64,000 bases of DNA. It comes from Stenocarpella maydis (Eukaryota > Ascomycota > Sordariomycetes > Diaporthales > Diaporthaceae). Positions 1 to 10,252 of this stretch are shown here, one piece after another. The stretch covers positions 1 through 64,000 of the forward strand of contig NQMI01000157.1 of NCBI GenBank assembly GCA_002270565.1, written 5' to 3'. A program made the translations under genes and the position numbers. Position 1 is the stretch's first letter. Each line of letters opens with the position of its first letter. The notes beneath the pieces are model-generated. The model worked only from the letters and a program-made list of their open reading frames with translations. It was not told where the DNA came from and searched no databases.

Positions 1-1018
1 AAACGCGGCTCAAAGGTTAGTCTGTGACTGCGGATCGGACCGCCGTAAATGCGCTACCAGGGGCGGGAGCCTGTGTGGGCAGGATAGCAGGCAATGGGAT
101 TGGTACCATCGATAGGCGTTTAGGTCTCCTTTACTGCGGGCGGCTAGGGTTGAGGTTCGTCTTGAGCGGCCATGGGCGAAGCCATGTATCTGAATGGACA
201 TGGCGCCGGGCAGAGGTGGCCGTCATGTCGCAGATGGATTCAGGCATGGCCATGGTATACCAGCCACTCTGCGGGGGTCCTCCTCGGCAGGCCGTGACGA
301 ACAAACAGGGCATACATGGCAAGGGAATGGATAGACCAGTGAGAAATATGCGAGTAATACCCCAAGGGCTTTAAGGGAGGACTAATGATGGGGCGATCCG
401 GACGCCCATGGCCCATATCCCGTCAGAGAGAGGGGGGCATAGCCGGGTCGCCTGTCGCATCGGTGATTAATCTGTATACTATTGCCGTTGTTGCTCTGGG
501 CAATGAAGAAATGAATAAAGGTTACAAACAAGATTCACAGGGCTTGCTGAGGCGGCTGATATCGATAACTTAGCATTACTGTTGCTTGTCGTGGTGCTAT
601 AAGATATAGTGATAAGTCGGCGCATCAACCCTGACCCCTGCCGGGGTGGAGGTGCTGTGGTTTTACCCCAGGATTCGACAGTGGCAGCCGAGCGCTCCTT
701 GTCGCCTTGTGTTGGACCTCGGCACAGTGGAAACGACACGCTATCGCCGACGACTTCCTGTAAAGTGGCCCTCGTGCCCGCGGTCCATCGTGAACGGCAG
801 CTCATTCAGTCATGGAGTTCAGTTTCTGAGTCTCGCGAGCAGGCCGAGACTCTGGTGATCAAGAGGAATTTATACAGCACAGCATAATCACTACTAACTT
901 ATAACCTATCTCAGCCTTAGCATCGTCACTCTAGTCCTCTCCACACCCTCACTCACTCGCCTCTCTGTCTATCATCTATGCGCTGCCTGGGCTGGGCCAC
1001 TGCCTTCACACGCACAAC
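1..1018. other. Intergenic, left edge of window
   Basis: No convincing gene. Open frames here are short, lack an ATG or have random composition. The last 150 bases are pyrimidine-rich (repeated CTC and CAC words), as is usual for a fungal promoter and 5' leader, and should belong to the kinase-like gene starting at 1019. An upstream ATG at 978 lies in another frame and overlaps that gene's start, so it could act as a uORF; this is not proven. Confidence 0.6.
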
Positions 1019-2264
1019 ATGGCCGGCCCGGTGCGCCAGCCTATTGACGTCGCCTCCCTCGAGGCCTACATCTCACGGTCGGTTCCAGACATCGCACCGC
1101 CGCTAGATGTCCAGCAATTCGGCTACGGCCAGAGCAACCCGACCTATCTGCTCACCTCCAAGCCCACCGGCCAGCGCTTCGTCCTGCGCAAGAAGCCCCC
1201 CGGGAAGCTGGTCTCCAAGACGGCCCACAAGGTCGAGCGCGAGTACCGCATCATCCACGCCCTGCGTGATACCGACGTCCCTGCCCCGAAGGCATATGTC
1301 CTGTGCGAGGACGCCGCCGTCATCGGCACCCCCTTCTACATCATGGAGTTCCTCGACGGCCGCATCATCGAGGACCCGGCAATCCCTGGTGTTTCAGCCC
1401 ACGACCGCTCCGAGATGTGGAGCGACGCAATCCGCACCCTGGCCAAGCTGCACAGTGTCGACGCCGCCCGGGTCGGGCTCGCCGACTTTGGGAAGCCCAG
1501 TGGCTTCTACAACCGCCAGATCGCCACCTGGAGGACCATCTGCGAGGCCCAGGCCAGGGTTGCCGACGTCGAGACGGGCGTCGAGGTCGGCGACCTGCCG
1601 CACTTTGCCGACATGACAAGCTTCTTCGAGGACGCCGCCAAGCAGCCCAGGGACAGAGGAACGCTGATCCACGGCGACTACAAGATTGACAACCTCGTCT
1701 TCCACAAGACGGAGCCGAGGGTCATTGGAATTCTCGAGTCAGTAGTCCCGGTCATCACCATTGTCCTTCCCCAGTCTCTGGTCGCCCGTATACTGACATG
1801 ACAAACCTGCTTGCGCGCCGTGCAGTTGGGAAATGTCCACCATAGGCCACCCCCTTTCTGACCTCGCAAACGCCCTGATGCCCTTCTCCTCGGCCCGGAC
1901 CGCACAGGGGCCGTCCGAGACCAGGATCCCGCACGCCCAAACCTCCTTCCTGCCCGGCGCCACCCCGGGGCTGCCCACGCCCGAGCAGCTCGCCTCCATC
2001 TACGCCACCGCGGCCGGGCTCGGCAGCGGCAGGTGGGACGGCATGGAGCACGAGCTCAAGTGGACCCAGGCCTTTGCCACCTTCCGCCTCAGCGCCATCT
2101 GCCAGGGCATCGCCGCCCGCGCTGCCGTCAGGCAGGCCACCAGCGCAAAGGCCCATGAGCACGGCAACGCGAGGGGCCCCGTCGCCGAGCTCGCCTGGGC
2201 TCTGATCCAGGAGTCTGATGAGGAGCAGGGCAGGGCGACAAAGGCCCCAAGGGCGCGCATGTAG
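1019..2264 (+). CDS. Aminoglycoside phosphotransferase-family (APH/ACAD10-like) kinase
   Basis: Two exons (1019-1737 and 1826-2264, intron 1738-1825, donor GTCAGT, acceptor GTGCAG) give a 385-residue protein. The N-lobe starts near residue 30 ([13 protein letters not shown]) with a Lys-rich [10 protein letters not shown] strand. The catalytic Brenner-type motif HGDYKIDN is at about 218-225. Splicing creates the metal-binding DWE at 240-242 inside [21 protein letters not shown], a signature of the stand-alone APH domain related to the kinase part of ACAD10/11. In animals that domain phosphorylates 4-hydroxyacyl-CoAs, but here no acyl-CoA dehydrogenase domain is fused, so the substrate is unknown. 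There is no signal peptide or membrane segment. The intron splits the DWE codon, so the splice is well supported. The family assignment is firm and the substrate is open. Confidence 0.93.
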
Positions 2265-4279
2265 CACCGACAGCCCTTACAGAGACCGGAAGTGTGGCAT
2301 CAGATGGCGACGCACCAAGCGTGAGCCGCGCTTTTTAATCTTGGGATGGCACTCATTTCCGGGACACGCGAGTGTGCCGGAATACAAGAAGTCGTCCCAA
2401 TAACTATTGCCCTCCTTCAACATGGCCAGAGGGCCAGATGGCCCGATAGGGATCAAGGCTACCTAGTTATATGTGTAGTCTGTCCGACTATGTCATGGTC
2501 ACGTTGAGGTAGTAGTATGGGCAGTGTAAATAAACATCAGAGACCATGTTCCGCCCTGCCAGACCTGCCCTCCTACTACACCTTCCCGATGGCCCCCTCG
2601 ATGAGGATGCAAGTGGATATGGACAATACCCGAGATATTACGCGTACGTGCGTATAGGCATATGTGCGTATGGGCTGATTAGCAGTGCGATCAATGATGA
2701 GTACTCTTGCCTCACAAATATTCCCACCACCTGGTCATACGTACGAGAATCATCCCTCGAGTCGCCATTTGGGCTACACTTTGCCAAGACCACCCTGGCG
2801 CCCAGGGCCCCTGAAAAAATGGGAGCTCCTGATTGGTCCATTTCTTTGTTGACTGCTGCACGTTAGCACTATCAAGAACACGCTCTACAGCATGCAAACA
2901 ACGCCTCAGAAACGCTCAAATTCCACCCATTTGCAGGTACGTCTGCAAGACCAAAACGCACTCGAACAAGCAGGCCTGGGGCAGCAAGGGCCCCATTAAC
3001 AGACCACCACCTTATTCGCACCGGAAAGAATTCTCCCTGCCTTGCCTGCAAAGGGAAGCGTATGCTCGGAAGCACTGGGCCTAGCAGGCGCCGTGCCCTC
3101 GGCGAGATCAGCGGAAACACCAGCAAAAACACTGCCGGAAGGCACGATACCAAGCGACGGCTCAGTCGATGGGGGTGCCGAACGTGTGCTGTTGCCCTCT
3201 GCAACAACGATAGCTGCTGGTACCTATGGCATGGCGTGCAGCCCTCAGAAATGGAGGTACCTCGGGCTTGACCTGTTAGATCGGCAATGCAGACTTCTCT
3301 CTCTGGTTAGACCGTGCCTACAAGCGAGCCTTGGCAAAGTGTAGCCCAAATGGCGACTCGAGGGATGGCTGCCGCAGCATACTTGGCTTACGTGTGCAGT
3401 GAAAAAAAGCAGACAGCTCCGCCAAGCCCGGTCGGCATATCTACTTGCTTTGTGGGCGTGCTTGCGCCACCTCCATAATCGTCCTGTATGCCCATGACAC
3501 ACCAGCCAACAACAACAAGGGCACAACGAGAAACGAAAAGAGGCAAAGGATGAACGAAAGTCGAAGACTGAGAAAAGGAAGATTTTCTTATCAAAAAGAT
3601 GAGGAACATGCAACAGCCGGGATTCGCTGGGCGTCACCGACCCAACTACTAATCGACCTCTTACAAGCTTGATTATAGGAGAGCGAACGGGATCCGATAT
3701 TTTCTTGTAGATATGGTCGCATGCGGTTGAGGTGCCCACTGCACTGCCTAAATACGGAGTAAGTTTGCAGTCTGTGTAGCTCGGTCGACACCATCCATCG
3801 CACCATGGAACAGCTTGTGGGATAAATTGCCTCGTCTTGTCGTGCTCATGTGCCATGGCTTGAGGATGCCTGAAGCGAAGAATCAGGCCGGGCGGCTCAG
3901 AAACCAAGCACAATGCGTTCCGCACACGCAGCATGGAGCAGAGACAATCCGGAGGGCAGAAAGAAGGATGGTACATAATACACGATAAAGCTGTCTCAAA
4001 GGCGGTGGGCAGAGATGCAGGGGGCCCCAAGACATGAGAGCTCCTCCCCCACGTCACCCCGGGCCCACTAGAAAATGATTCTGCCGCCCGCCATCGTCTC
4101 ATTCTCCCAAAACTTATCGGCCTGATCAGCCCATCCATCCCTACACCAGCTTTTGTGCTCGACATTGTTTTCTTTTCTTTTCGTCTTGTTTTGTCCCCCC
4201 CCCCACACACACTTGTCAGTTCCCTCCTCCTCCTCGTCTGTGCCGCCGTCCTGTATCCGTGTCAATTCCATCGTCAATC
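2265..4279. other. Intergenic, 2 kb, with inverted repeat
   Basis: No gene recognised. It contains the 38-bp inverted repeat listed separately. A long minus-strand open frame (3245-4210) is dominated by Arg, Ser, Cys and His and has no domain, so I treat it as chance. A pyrimidine-rich stretch around 4150-4250 (TTTTCTTTTC, then a C run, then CTCCTCCTCC) precedes the start of the next gene and is a likely core promoter and leader. Confidence 0.55.
2751..3367. repeat. Perfect 38-bp inverted repeat enclosing about 540 bp
   Basis: Bases 2751-2788 and 3330-3367 are exact reverse complements. The outer ends read CATCCCTCGAG on the left arm and CTCGAGGGATG on the right arm. The interior has no open frame with a recognisable protein. 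The structure resembles a small non-autonomous DNA transposon (MITE-like) with terminal inverted repeats, but I see no matching target-site duplication: the left flank is ACGAGAAT and the right flank GCTGCCGC. It could also be a long hairpin of another origin. Confidence 0.75.
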
Positions 4280-6330
4280 ATGAAGCGCAAGGCGCCATCA
4301 CAGCCGGGGCTCAAGAGATCGTCCTCCAAACGCTCCAAGACTTGTAAGCCATTATGGATATTTCTCTGTTCCCGCCTTCCGCCGCTCCCAGAGCGCCATG
4401 ACTGACGGCTGGCCTTGACAAACCCACAACTCTAGCTCTCCCAGAACCAGAAGCCAAGGCTCGGTTCCGGAAAGGACTCTTCGACCAAGAAGTCCTCGAC
4501 TCTTACACCAAGGGCTACGCTGAATCCTCGCCCTACAAGCACAGTGTCATTGACGGCCTGATCGACGATTCGCTGCTGCGCAAGGTCCGTGATGAGATCC
4601 GGGAGAACGTCAGCTTCACCCCAAAGGAGACAGACATCTACAAGATCCATCAGTCCGGCGACCTTGCCAACCTGGACGGCCTGGACGATGAGGCCCTCTC
4701 CAAGCTGCCCAGCCTCCTTTCCCTGCGAGACGCCATATACTCCGAGGCATTCCGCAGCTATGTCTCCCATATCACCGGCTGCGGACCCCTGAGTGGCCGC
4801 AAGACCGACATGGCTATCAACGTCTACACCCCTGGCTGCTACCTGCTCTGTCACGACGATGTCATCGGCAGCCGCAAGGTTAGCTATATCCTCTATCTCA
4901 CCGACCCTGGCAAGCCCTGGCAGCCCGAATGGGGCGGCGCACTCCGCTTGTTCCCCGTATTCGACCGCAAGGGCAAGGGCGGCGCCGTCGCCAAGACCCC
5001 CGGCCCCGACCCCGTCAAGGTCATCCCCCCGGCCTGGAACCAGCTAAGCTTCTTCGCCGTCCAGCCTGGCGAGAGTTTCCACGACGTCGAGGAGGTCTAT
5101 CATGCTGATTCCAGGGAGCAATTGGAGAGTCAAGGCGGACGTGTGCGCATGGCCATCAGCGGCTGGTTCCACATCCCCCAGGTTGGCGAGGATGGCTACG
5201 TCGACGGCGCAGAGGAGGCACAGGTCAAGAACAGCGGCCTGATGCAACTGCAGGGTGACCCCGATCAGCACGACGAGCCACGGCCCAGGCATCTCCCCTT
5301 CGAGCAGGCCAAGACCTTCGACGACTTTGAAGAGTCCGATATCGAGTTCTTGCTCAAGTTCCTCCACCCCACATACCTGACACCGGACACCCTGGAGCAG
5401 GTGAAGGAGTACTTCGACGAGAACTCGAGCATCACCCTGCCAAACATACTCAGCAAGAAATTTGCGGCTAGGCTCAAGGACTATGTCGCCAAGAAGGAGG
5501 CCGAGGCGCTACCCGATGCAAGCGATGCCATCGAGGAACAGACAGCCTGGAGGGTCGCAAAACCGCCCCACAAGCATCGCTTCCTATACATGCAGCCGGG
5601 TCAGGACGAAAAGGAGAAAGAATCGCCCGTCTGGGAATTGCTTGATGAACTCCTTCCCAGTCCGCAATTCAGAGCTTGGCTGTCCATGGCCACGAGGTGC
5701 ACTATTGAGAGTGCCGAACTCCTTTCCCGCCGCTTCCGGCGTGGCCTGGACTACACGCTTGCCACTGGCCACGCGGGTAAGCCCCGCCTGGAACTCAACC
5801 TCGGCTTCACCCCAACTTCCGGCTGGGGTGATGATGATGAAGAGGCCGAGGCCGAGGCCGAGAAACAGCAGAGGAATAAGGACACGAATGGTAGCAAAAC
5901 TAAGTCAAAACCGGCAAAGAGCAAGGGAAGGGGCAAGCCCAAGGAGGAGGAAGTCCAAGAGGTAGGAGGCCACGAGGTGTACATGGCGGGCGATGACTGC
6001 GATGAAGAGGACGCGGCAATCTACAAATCGTCTGCTGATGACGATAATATCTTGTTTTTCCAGGCAGCAGCTTGGAACAAGTTGACAATCGTTCTGCGCG
6101 ACAGCGGAACCCTACGATTCGTCAAGTATGTCAGCCGCAAGGCCAAAGGCGACAGATGGGACATTAGCGCCACGTTTGACATTGAAGAGCAGGGTGACGA
6201 GGACGAGGACGAGGACGCCGGCGGTGAGGGCAATGGGGAGGGACCTGCAAACGGTGTCTCGCTGGAGGACGAGTCGGAACAAGAGTTCCAGGGCTTCTCG
6301 GACCACAGCGATGATTCAGGATCCGACTGA
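4280..6330 (+). CDS. tpa1: TPA1/Ofd1-family prolyl 3,4-dihydroxylase
   Basis: Two exons (4280-4343 and 4436-6330, intron 4344-4435, donor GTAAGC, acceptor TCTAG) encode 652 residues. The basic N-terminus MKRKAPSQPGLKRSSSKRS suggests nuclear targeting. The 2-oxoglutarate/Fe(II) dioxygenase core carries HxD at H161/D163 (CYLLCHDDV), a distal His near 237 (GESFHDVEEV) and an Arg in the segment before SGWFH. A second degenerate double-stranded beta-helix domain (Ofd1 C-terminal type) follows. Acidic, low-complexity blocks (DDDEEAEAEAE and a Lys-rich stretch; DEDEDEDAGGEG near the end) are inserted in and after it. Yeast Tpa1 and fission-yeast Ofd1 hydroxylate ribosomal protein uS12 and act in translation termination and oxygen sensing; the same role is inferred here. 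An AATAAA lies at 6412. Confidence 0.95.
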
Positions 6331-6411
6331 TGTGCCTGCGGGACTCGCCCGTGAATGATGCTATGTAGGATAGAGGAGCGTTGAGCAGAGCACAGGACTA
6401 TTCGCATGAAA

Positions 6412-6417
6412 AATAAA
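6412..6417 (+). promoter_or_regulatory. Candidate polyadenylation signal for the TPA1-like gene
   Basis: AATAAA in an A-rich context 82 bases after the stop codon at 6330. Fungal poly(A) signals are degenerate, so position and exact match make it plausible only. Confidence 0.4.
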
Positions 6418-6703
6418 AGAGATACCTTGTCCATGTCGTTTGTCGGTATTTTTGTATAACCTTCGCATTTCAGCTCCCGCGAAGTCATCAGTGGCAATTA
6501 AGGACGGCTCCTTATTCCGGGACGGGACGTATCCTCAGGCCTTTGCGCGCGTCGATTTATTCGCTGTCAATTTTCAGCCCTCTTGTAAACGAGCAAGCAA
6601 AACCATTTAACAACAAGGGGTTTTTCTCAATTAAGAAGAGGCCGCCCTCAACTGGCAGGCACATAAAGAGTTCGAAAACCTTCCTCCCCATCATCCAGGA
6701 TGT

Positions 6704-6708
<5 letters not shown>

Positions 6709-6752
<44 letters not shown>
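6709..6752. repeat. Poly(T) tract, 44 bases
   Basis: Uninterrupted T run. On the minus strand it is poly(A), which could be the tail of a short retroposed element lying to its right, but I could not identify Pol III boxes or a target-site duplication. Homopolymer length is also prone to assembly error. Confidence 0.8.
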
Positions 6753-6753
<1 letters not shown>

Positions 6754-7471
6754 GTTATCCGCTCTTTTGGGCTCTTCAATTGCTCCGACCCGGTGCGGAA
6801 ACCCCAGGCGGCCTTTTTTCTTACCGGCGCGGCTCACCTTCGAGGCTGTCCCCTTCGTTGCTTGAAAGTATTCCATCAGCAAAGTTGTACAGCAAGAGCT
6901 CTGTCCGTCCAGACCAACCGCCGTCCAGTACTACCCTAGCTATGAGGAAACATCGCTATAATCGCGGTGGAGGCAGCACCGAAGCCACTATCCAAGGCCC
7001 TGGCCTCCGAGCATGACGTCTACGGGTGTTTCTTCAGCCTTGCGTTGAACCACACTTGGATATTTTCAAAGTTGACTTTTTCCATGGAAATTCCCCAAGT
7101 GAACCCATCTCATCTTTGTTGCCTCTAGCTACCGAGTCCGTAGTGCACGTGGTGAGGAGAGCAGTCGAGAGACATCAGGACCTTGCTGGAAGGAATATTC
7201 ACCTGCTGGATCTTCCAGGGTGTGGGTTGCGCAAGGAAATTCATTTAAATATTATTTTGGCCTTAGAATCATACGCCTGAGGATTGCGGAATCCCCCTCG
7301 GAGAGACACTCGATTCTGAGGCTCTAAATTTGAGACATTACGGAAGAACGTCATGCATTTACAGTTGGCAAGAATTATACACACTTTTACGAGATATAAC
7401 ACAGTTTCGAATTACGGAACCAGAATATACATACCACACGCTCAGAGACACTTAAATGGCCCAAGAGGATC

Positions 7472-7864
7472 TCAGGCCTTCTCTTCTTGCTCTTTCTCAG
7501 GGAAGTTAATGCTCACAGGGCTAAAAGCCTCGTCGAAATCGATGCTCGCAGGGCTAAACGCCTCGTCCGCATCGGCCGCTTTCGGATCAACTGCCGTTTT
7601 CTTACCGGCGAGCCGCAGGCTTGCCTTGGCCTGAGAGAGCTGCTCCTTGATAGTCAATAAAAGGTTGGCCTGCTTGCCGTGCTTGGCGACACAGTCTGGA
7701 CAGGGCCCCTGGACCTTGATGGTGTGCACCGGGGTGAACTCTATCTTACCGCAGCCGGACCCTGTCTTCCCATGCTCGTATGCCATTTGAAGGTGACATT
7801 TCCTCACCACGCCGGCAGTCTTTGTATGATTGTCGGCAAAGGTGACTCGCTTGTACCAACACAT
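7472..7864 (-). CDS. Small Cys-containing hypothetical protein
   Basis: Single-exon 130-residue protein starting MCWYKRVTFADNH, from ATG at 7864. The N-terminal half has spaced Cys and His residues: C2, HTK, KCHLQM, GSGCGK, then PCPDCVAKHGK (a CxxC). This resembles the many lineage-specific ascomycete proteins that begin MC and carry a short Cys/His pattern that may bind zinc. The C-terminal third is acidic and contains a near-repeat, DEAFSPASIDF followed by DEAFSPVSINF. There is no signal peptide. It is encoded upstream of the HAD phosphatase on the same strand, and a second small protein starting MCC lies just beyond that gene. The function is unknown. Confidence 0.7.
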   Translation of the reverse strand: MCWYKRVTFADNHTKTAGVVRKCHLQMAYEHGKTGSGCGKIEFTPVHTIKVQGPCPDCVAKHGKQANLLLTIKEQLSQAKASLRLAGKKTAVDPKAADADEAFSPASIDFDEAFSPVSINFPEKEQEEKA

Positions 7865-8104
7865 GGCTGACGTGGACGCAAAGATGACCGCTTCCGAGTG
7901 GAGGGCACAGGACCACGCCGACGAGTATGAGCTAGCAGGGAAATGTGACCAGACTTGAAACTGGTGCGCCGACGACGATGTGTTCTGAGGATTTCGCGAA
8001 GAGTGTGGATGATGATAGAGCTATGGCAAGCGGGCTATACCACAGAGGACAGAGCTTTATATATACTTTGTCTTGGTATATTACACAACAAACGTCCTTT
8101 ATTC

Positions 8105-9225
8105 CTACCCTGTGGCCGAGTCTACGTATCCCCCCTGGACAATGCTCCCAAGCCCCTGTTGATCAATCATATTTGCGGCCCGGTGCTCTAGGAACCTGCT
8201 TCCTATTATTTCGGAAAAGTCGCGAGCCCAGCAGATAAGCTCGTCCTCGTACTCGGAAACATGGGGAACATTGTAGTCGAGCATTGTCTGCAATATGTGA
8301 AGGAGTTCGCTGCCATTGACCGCCGTCCCGCCGGAACTTGGAGTCTTTGTGTCAAGCCTTTGTGCTATTTCGGCCTCTGCGGATATGACAATGCCACCGA
8401 ATTCTAGAAGACACTCGAGGTCGGTTGTTGAGTCACCAAAATAGATGATCTCAACTGATGTCTTTGGCCTGGCCCTTTGCTGTCGCTGGTGCAGATACCG
8501 CAAGGCTGATGATTTGTCTGAGCCCACAGCAAAGGTTCTAGGCGAATCTTCGGCAGCAGTGTCGTCAGGGGTGGCTGGCAGCGCATTGATGGAGCCATCA
8601 GATGGATTGATGTCGTTCGCCATGACCGACGAGATGCCTTCCTTGTTCAGCACGCCTCTTATGTACGACGCTGACCAGTTCACTGAGAGGACGTGTATGC
8701 CACCTATCATCCCAACTCTCTGGAAGATGGCCTGGGGGTTAGTAGTCCATCACCGGGCAACCGGCCAGGTTGGCTTGGGGGCGGGGGAGTTCTCACAGGT
8801 GGGCTCCGTATGAGATCGATGAAGTCAGAGAAACCGCTGCGCAGATTGACAGAATTTGTCTCCCTATCGTCCTTGCCGGAACGGAACAAATATTCACGCG
8901 GTACATCACGAAACAGCCCCGCCTCTTGTATTCGCAAGAGCGAAGCCCTTTCAATCTCCCGGCGCTGGTGGTTCGAATATTTGCTTCTAGCTGCATCCAA
9001 TGGTATCTGATGGTCATCGTGAATATCAGGATCCAAGTATTTGCGATATGCATCAAGATCACTCATGTATGCTTTGGCAATATAGCGCCAGGCGTCAGTT
9101 AGGAACCGAAGAGTCTCTGGGGAAGAGACAGTTTTGTGGTAACTCAGTGCGGCGTCAACGACAGATGAGATTGTGTCATCCTTTGTTATCGTACCATCGA
9201 AGTCGAAAACGAGCTCTAAACTCAT
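8105..9225 (-). CDS. HAD-superfamily phosphatase (phosphoserine phosphatase-like)
   Basis: Two exons (9225-8797 and 8731-8105; intron 8732-8796 with donor GTGAGA and a perfect CTACTAAC branch point) give 351 residues. I start at the ATG at 9225 rather than an upstream GTG. Residues 4-12 (ELVFDFDGT) are HAD motif I with the nucleophilic Asp and the acid/base Asp. Motif II is the Ser in HVLSVNWS, just after the splice. Motif IV is YFGDSTTDLECLLE. An alpha-helical C1 cap lies between motifs I and II, as in subfamily IB (PSPase-like) enzymes. Substrate unknown; cytosolic, with no targeting signal seen. It is transcribed divergently from the small gene at 9733 across about 500 bp. Confidence 0.9.
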
Positions 9226-9732
9226 CCTGCGAGGTTTGCTAGCGCGCACCTAGTGGAAATTGAAGTTCAGTGTGAGATGGGAATGTGTCTATGACCGTGA
9301 GGTATCTATAGATGGGCGGCGGGTCGGGCGGTCGACCAGTCAGTCTCCTTTCCTACTAACTGACGGGACAGTGCAGAATGACACGCATGGAGTTTAATGT
9401 GACTTGGCGATGCTGAAGGTGGACCACAAAAGGTTGGGGGCGAAGTCAAAGCCACGAAAAGACGAGGCAATATGGCAGGAAAGCGATGAGTAAAGAGAGG
9501 GAGTGACAAAGAAAATGAGGGCTTTTGCCAAGTACCATATTTAAGTCGCTTGTCCCACTGGTGGTCGAAACAAAGGCTAGCAGCTTTTCCACGAAAGATC
9601 TCGCCTTTTTGACACATAATTATTATTATTGCAAGTCCAATCTCGAAATTCCGCTTCCTTTCCAACAATTGCTCACTATTCAGGCAAAGCTGATTGATTC
9701 ACAACCAAAAAACAGCAATCTACGAGGACAAG
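9226..9732. other. Divergent promoter region
   Basis: Shared upstream region of the HAD phosphatase (-) and the small Cys protein (+). It contains pyrimidine tracts and an ATTATTATTA stretch near 9620. No gene or recognised binding site. Confidence 0.5.
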
Positions 9733-10023
9733 ATGTGTTGTGTTGCGGTGTTCAGGTCGCCCAGGTGCAAGTGCAAGTGGCTCCAGATCATCGAGCCCTG
9801 CGCCCCAAACACTGGGTTCAGCCAGTGCGCCGAATTCGCCACTGATCACAAAATGCACCCACTTGAGAAATTCAAGAGCTACCAGTGCCCGCTGCACGTC
9901 CTTTTTGGGTGCTATGACCGGAACTACACCCGTATGGTGGTGAGGGAGAGACACGGCATCAGGTTTGGGAGCGGGCCCAGCAGGCGCGACCCTGGATTTG
10001 AGGTGGGATGTGTCGCGATGTGA
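9733..10023 (+). CDS. Small Cys-rich hypothetical protein
   Basis: 96-residue protein from ATG at 9733 (context ACAAGATGT), beginning MCCVAVFRSPRCKCKW. Cys residues at 2, 3, 12, 14, 23 and 32, then YQCPLHVLFGCY, form spaced pairs (CxC and CPLH) that could bind metal. No signal peptide, so it is not a typical secreted effector. It shares the MC start and small size with the gene at 7472-7864 on the other side of the HAD gene, but alignment beyond the Cys pattern is weak. The GC-rich tail (GSGPSRRDPGF) may be disordered. Function unknown. The start could be earlier, since a non-ATG extension is open upstream. Confidence 0.6.
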   Translation: MCCVAVFRSPRCKCKWLQIIEPCAPNTGFSQCAEFATDHKMHPLEKFKSYQCPLHVLFGCYDRNYTRMVVRERHGIRFGSGPSRRDPGFEVGCVAM

Positions 10024-10065
10024 TGAGGTGTGAGGGAGTGACGATGCCGGAGTGGTGCCTCGAAA

Positions 10066-10122
10066 GGTGCGTGGATGGCTAATCGGTGCGTGGATGGCTA
10101 ATCGGTGCGTGGATTGCTAATC
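10066..10122. repeat. Three tandem copies of a 19-bp unit
   Basis: Unit GGTGCGTGGATGGCTAATC at 10066-10084, 10085-10103 and 10104-10122; the third copy has one G-to-T change. It lies in the short spacer between the convergent small Cys gene and the epimerase gene, just past the stop of the former. Confidence 0.95.
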
Positions 10123-10252
10123 GATGCTCCCTGACGGCCCAGGGCTGTTGTCGGACATGCAGTGTTTAATGTTCACAGATTCAGGGCTCTGAACCAATCT
10201 ATGCGCTTCTGTACATCTACAACCGACGAGGGCGGCTGCCATGACGTCTCAT

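Larger units (their letters stand above)
6331..7471. other. Intergenic, with a 44-base T tract
   Basis: 3' flank of the TPA1-like gene (AATAAA at 6412), then a homopolymer T run, then sequence with no supported gene. The only open frames are short and in non-ATG context. The part next to 7471 is the probable 3' UTR of the minus-strand small protein. Confidence 0.55.

Noticed and set aside
3245..4210. 321-codon minus-strand open frame
   Set aside because: Amino-acid composition is random-like (many Arg, Ser, Cys, His), there is no domain, the initiation context is poor, and it spans one arm of the inverted repeat.
9226..9249. Upstream start for the HAD phosphatase at 9249
   Set aside because: That codon is GTG; the ATG at 9225 places the catalytic FDFDGT at the normal distance from the N-terminus.
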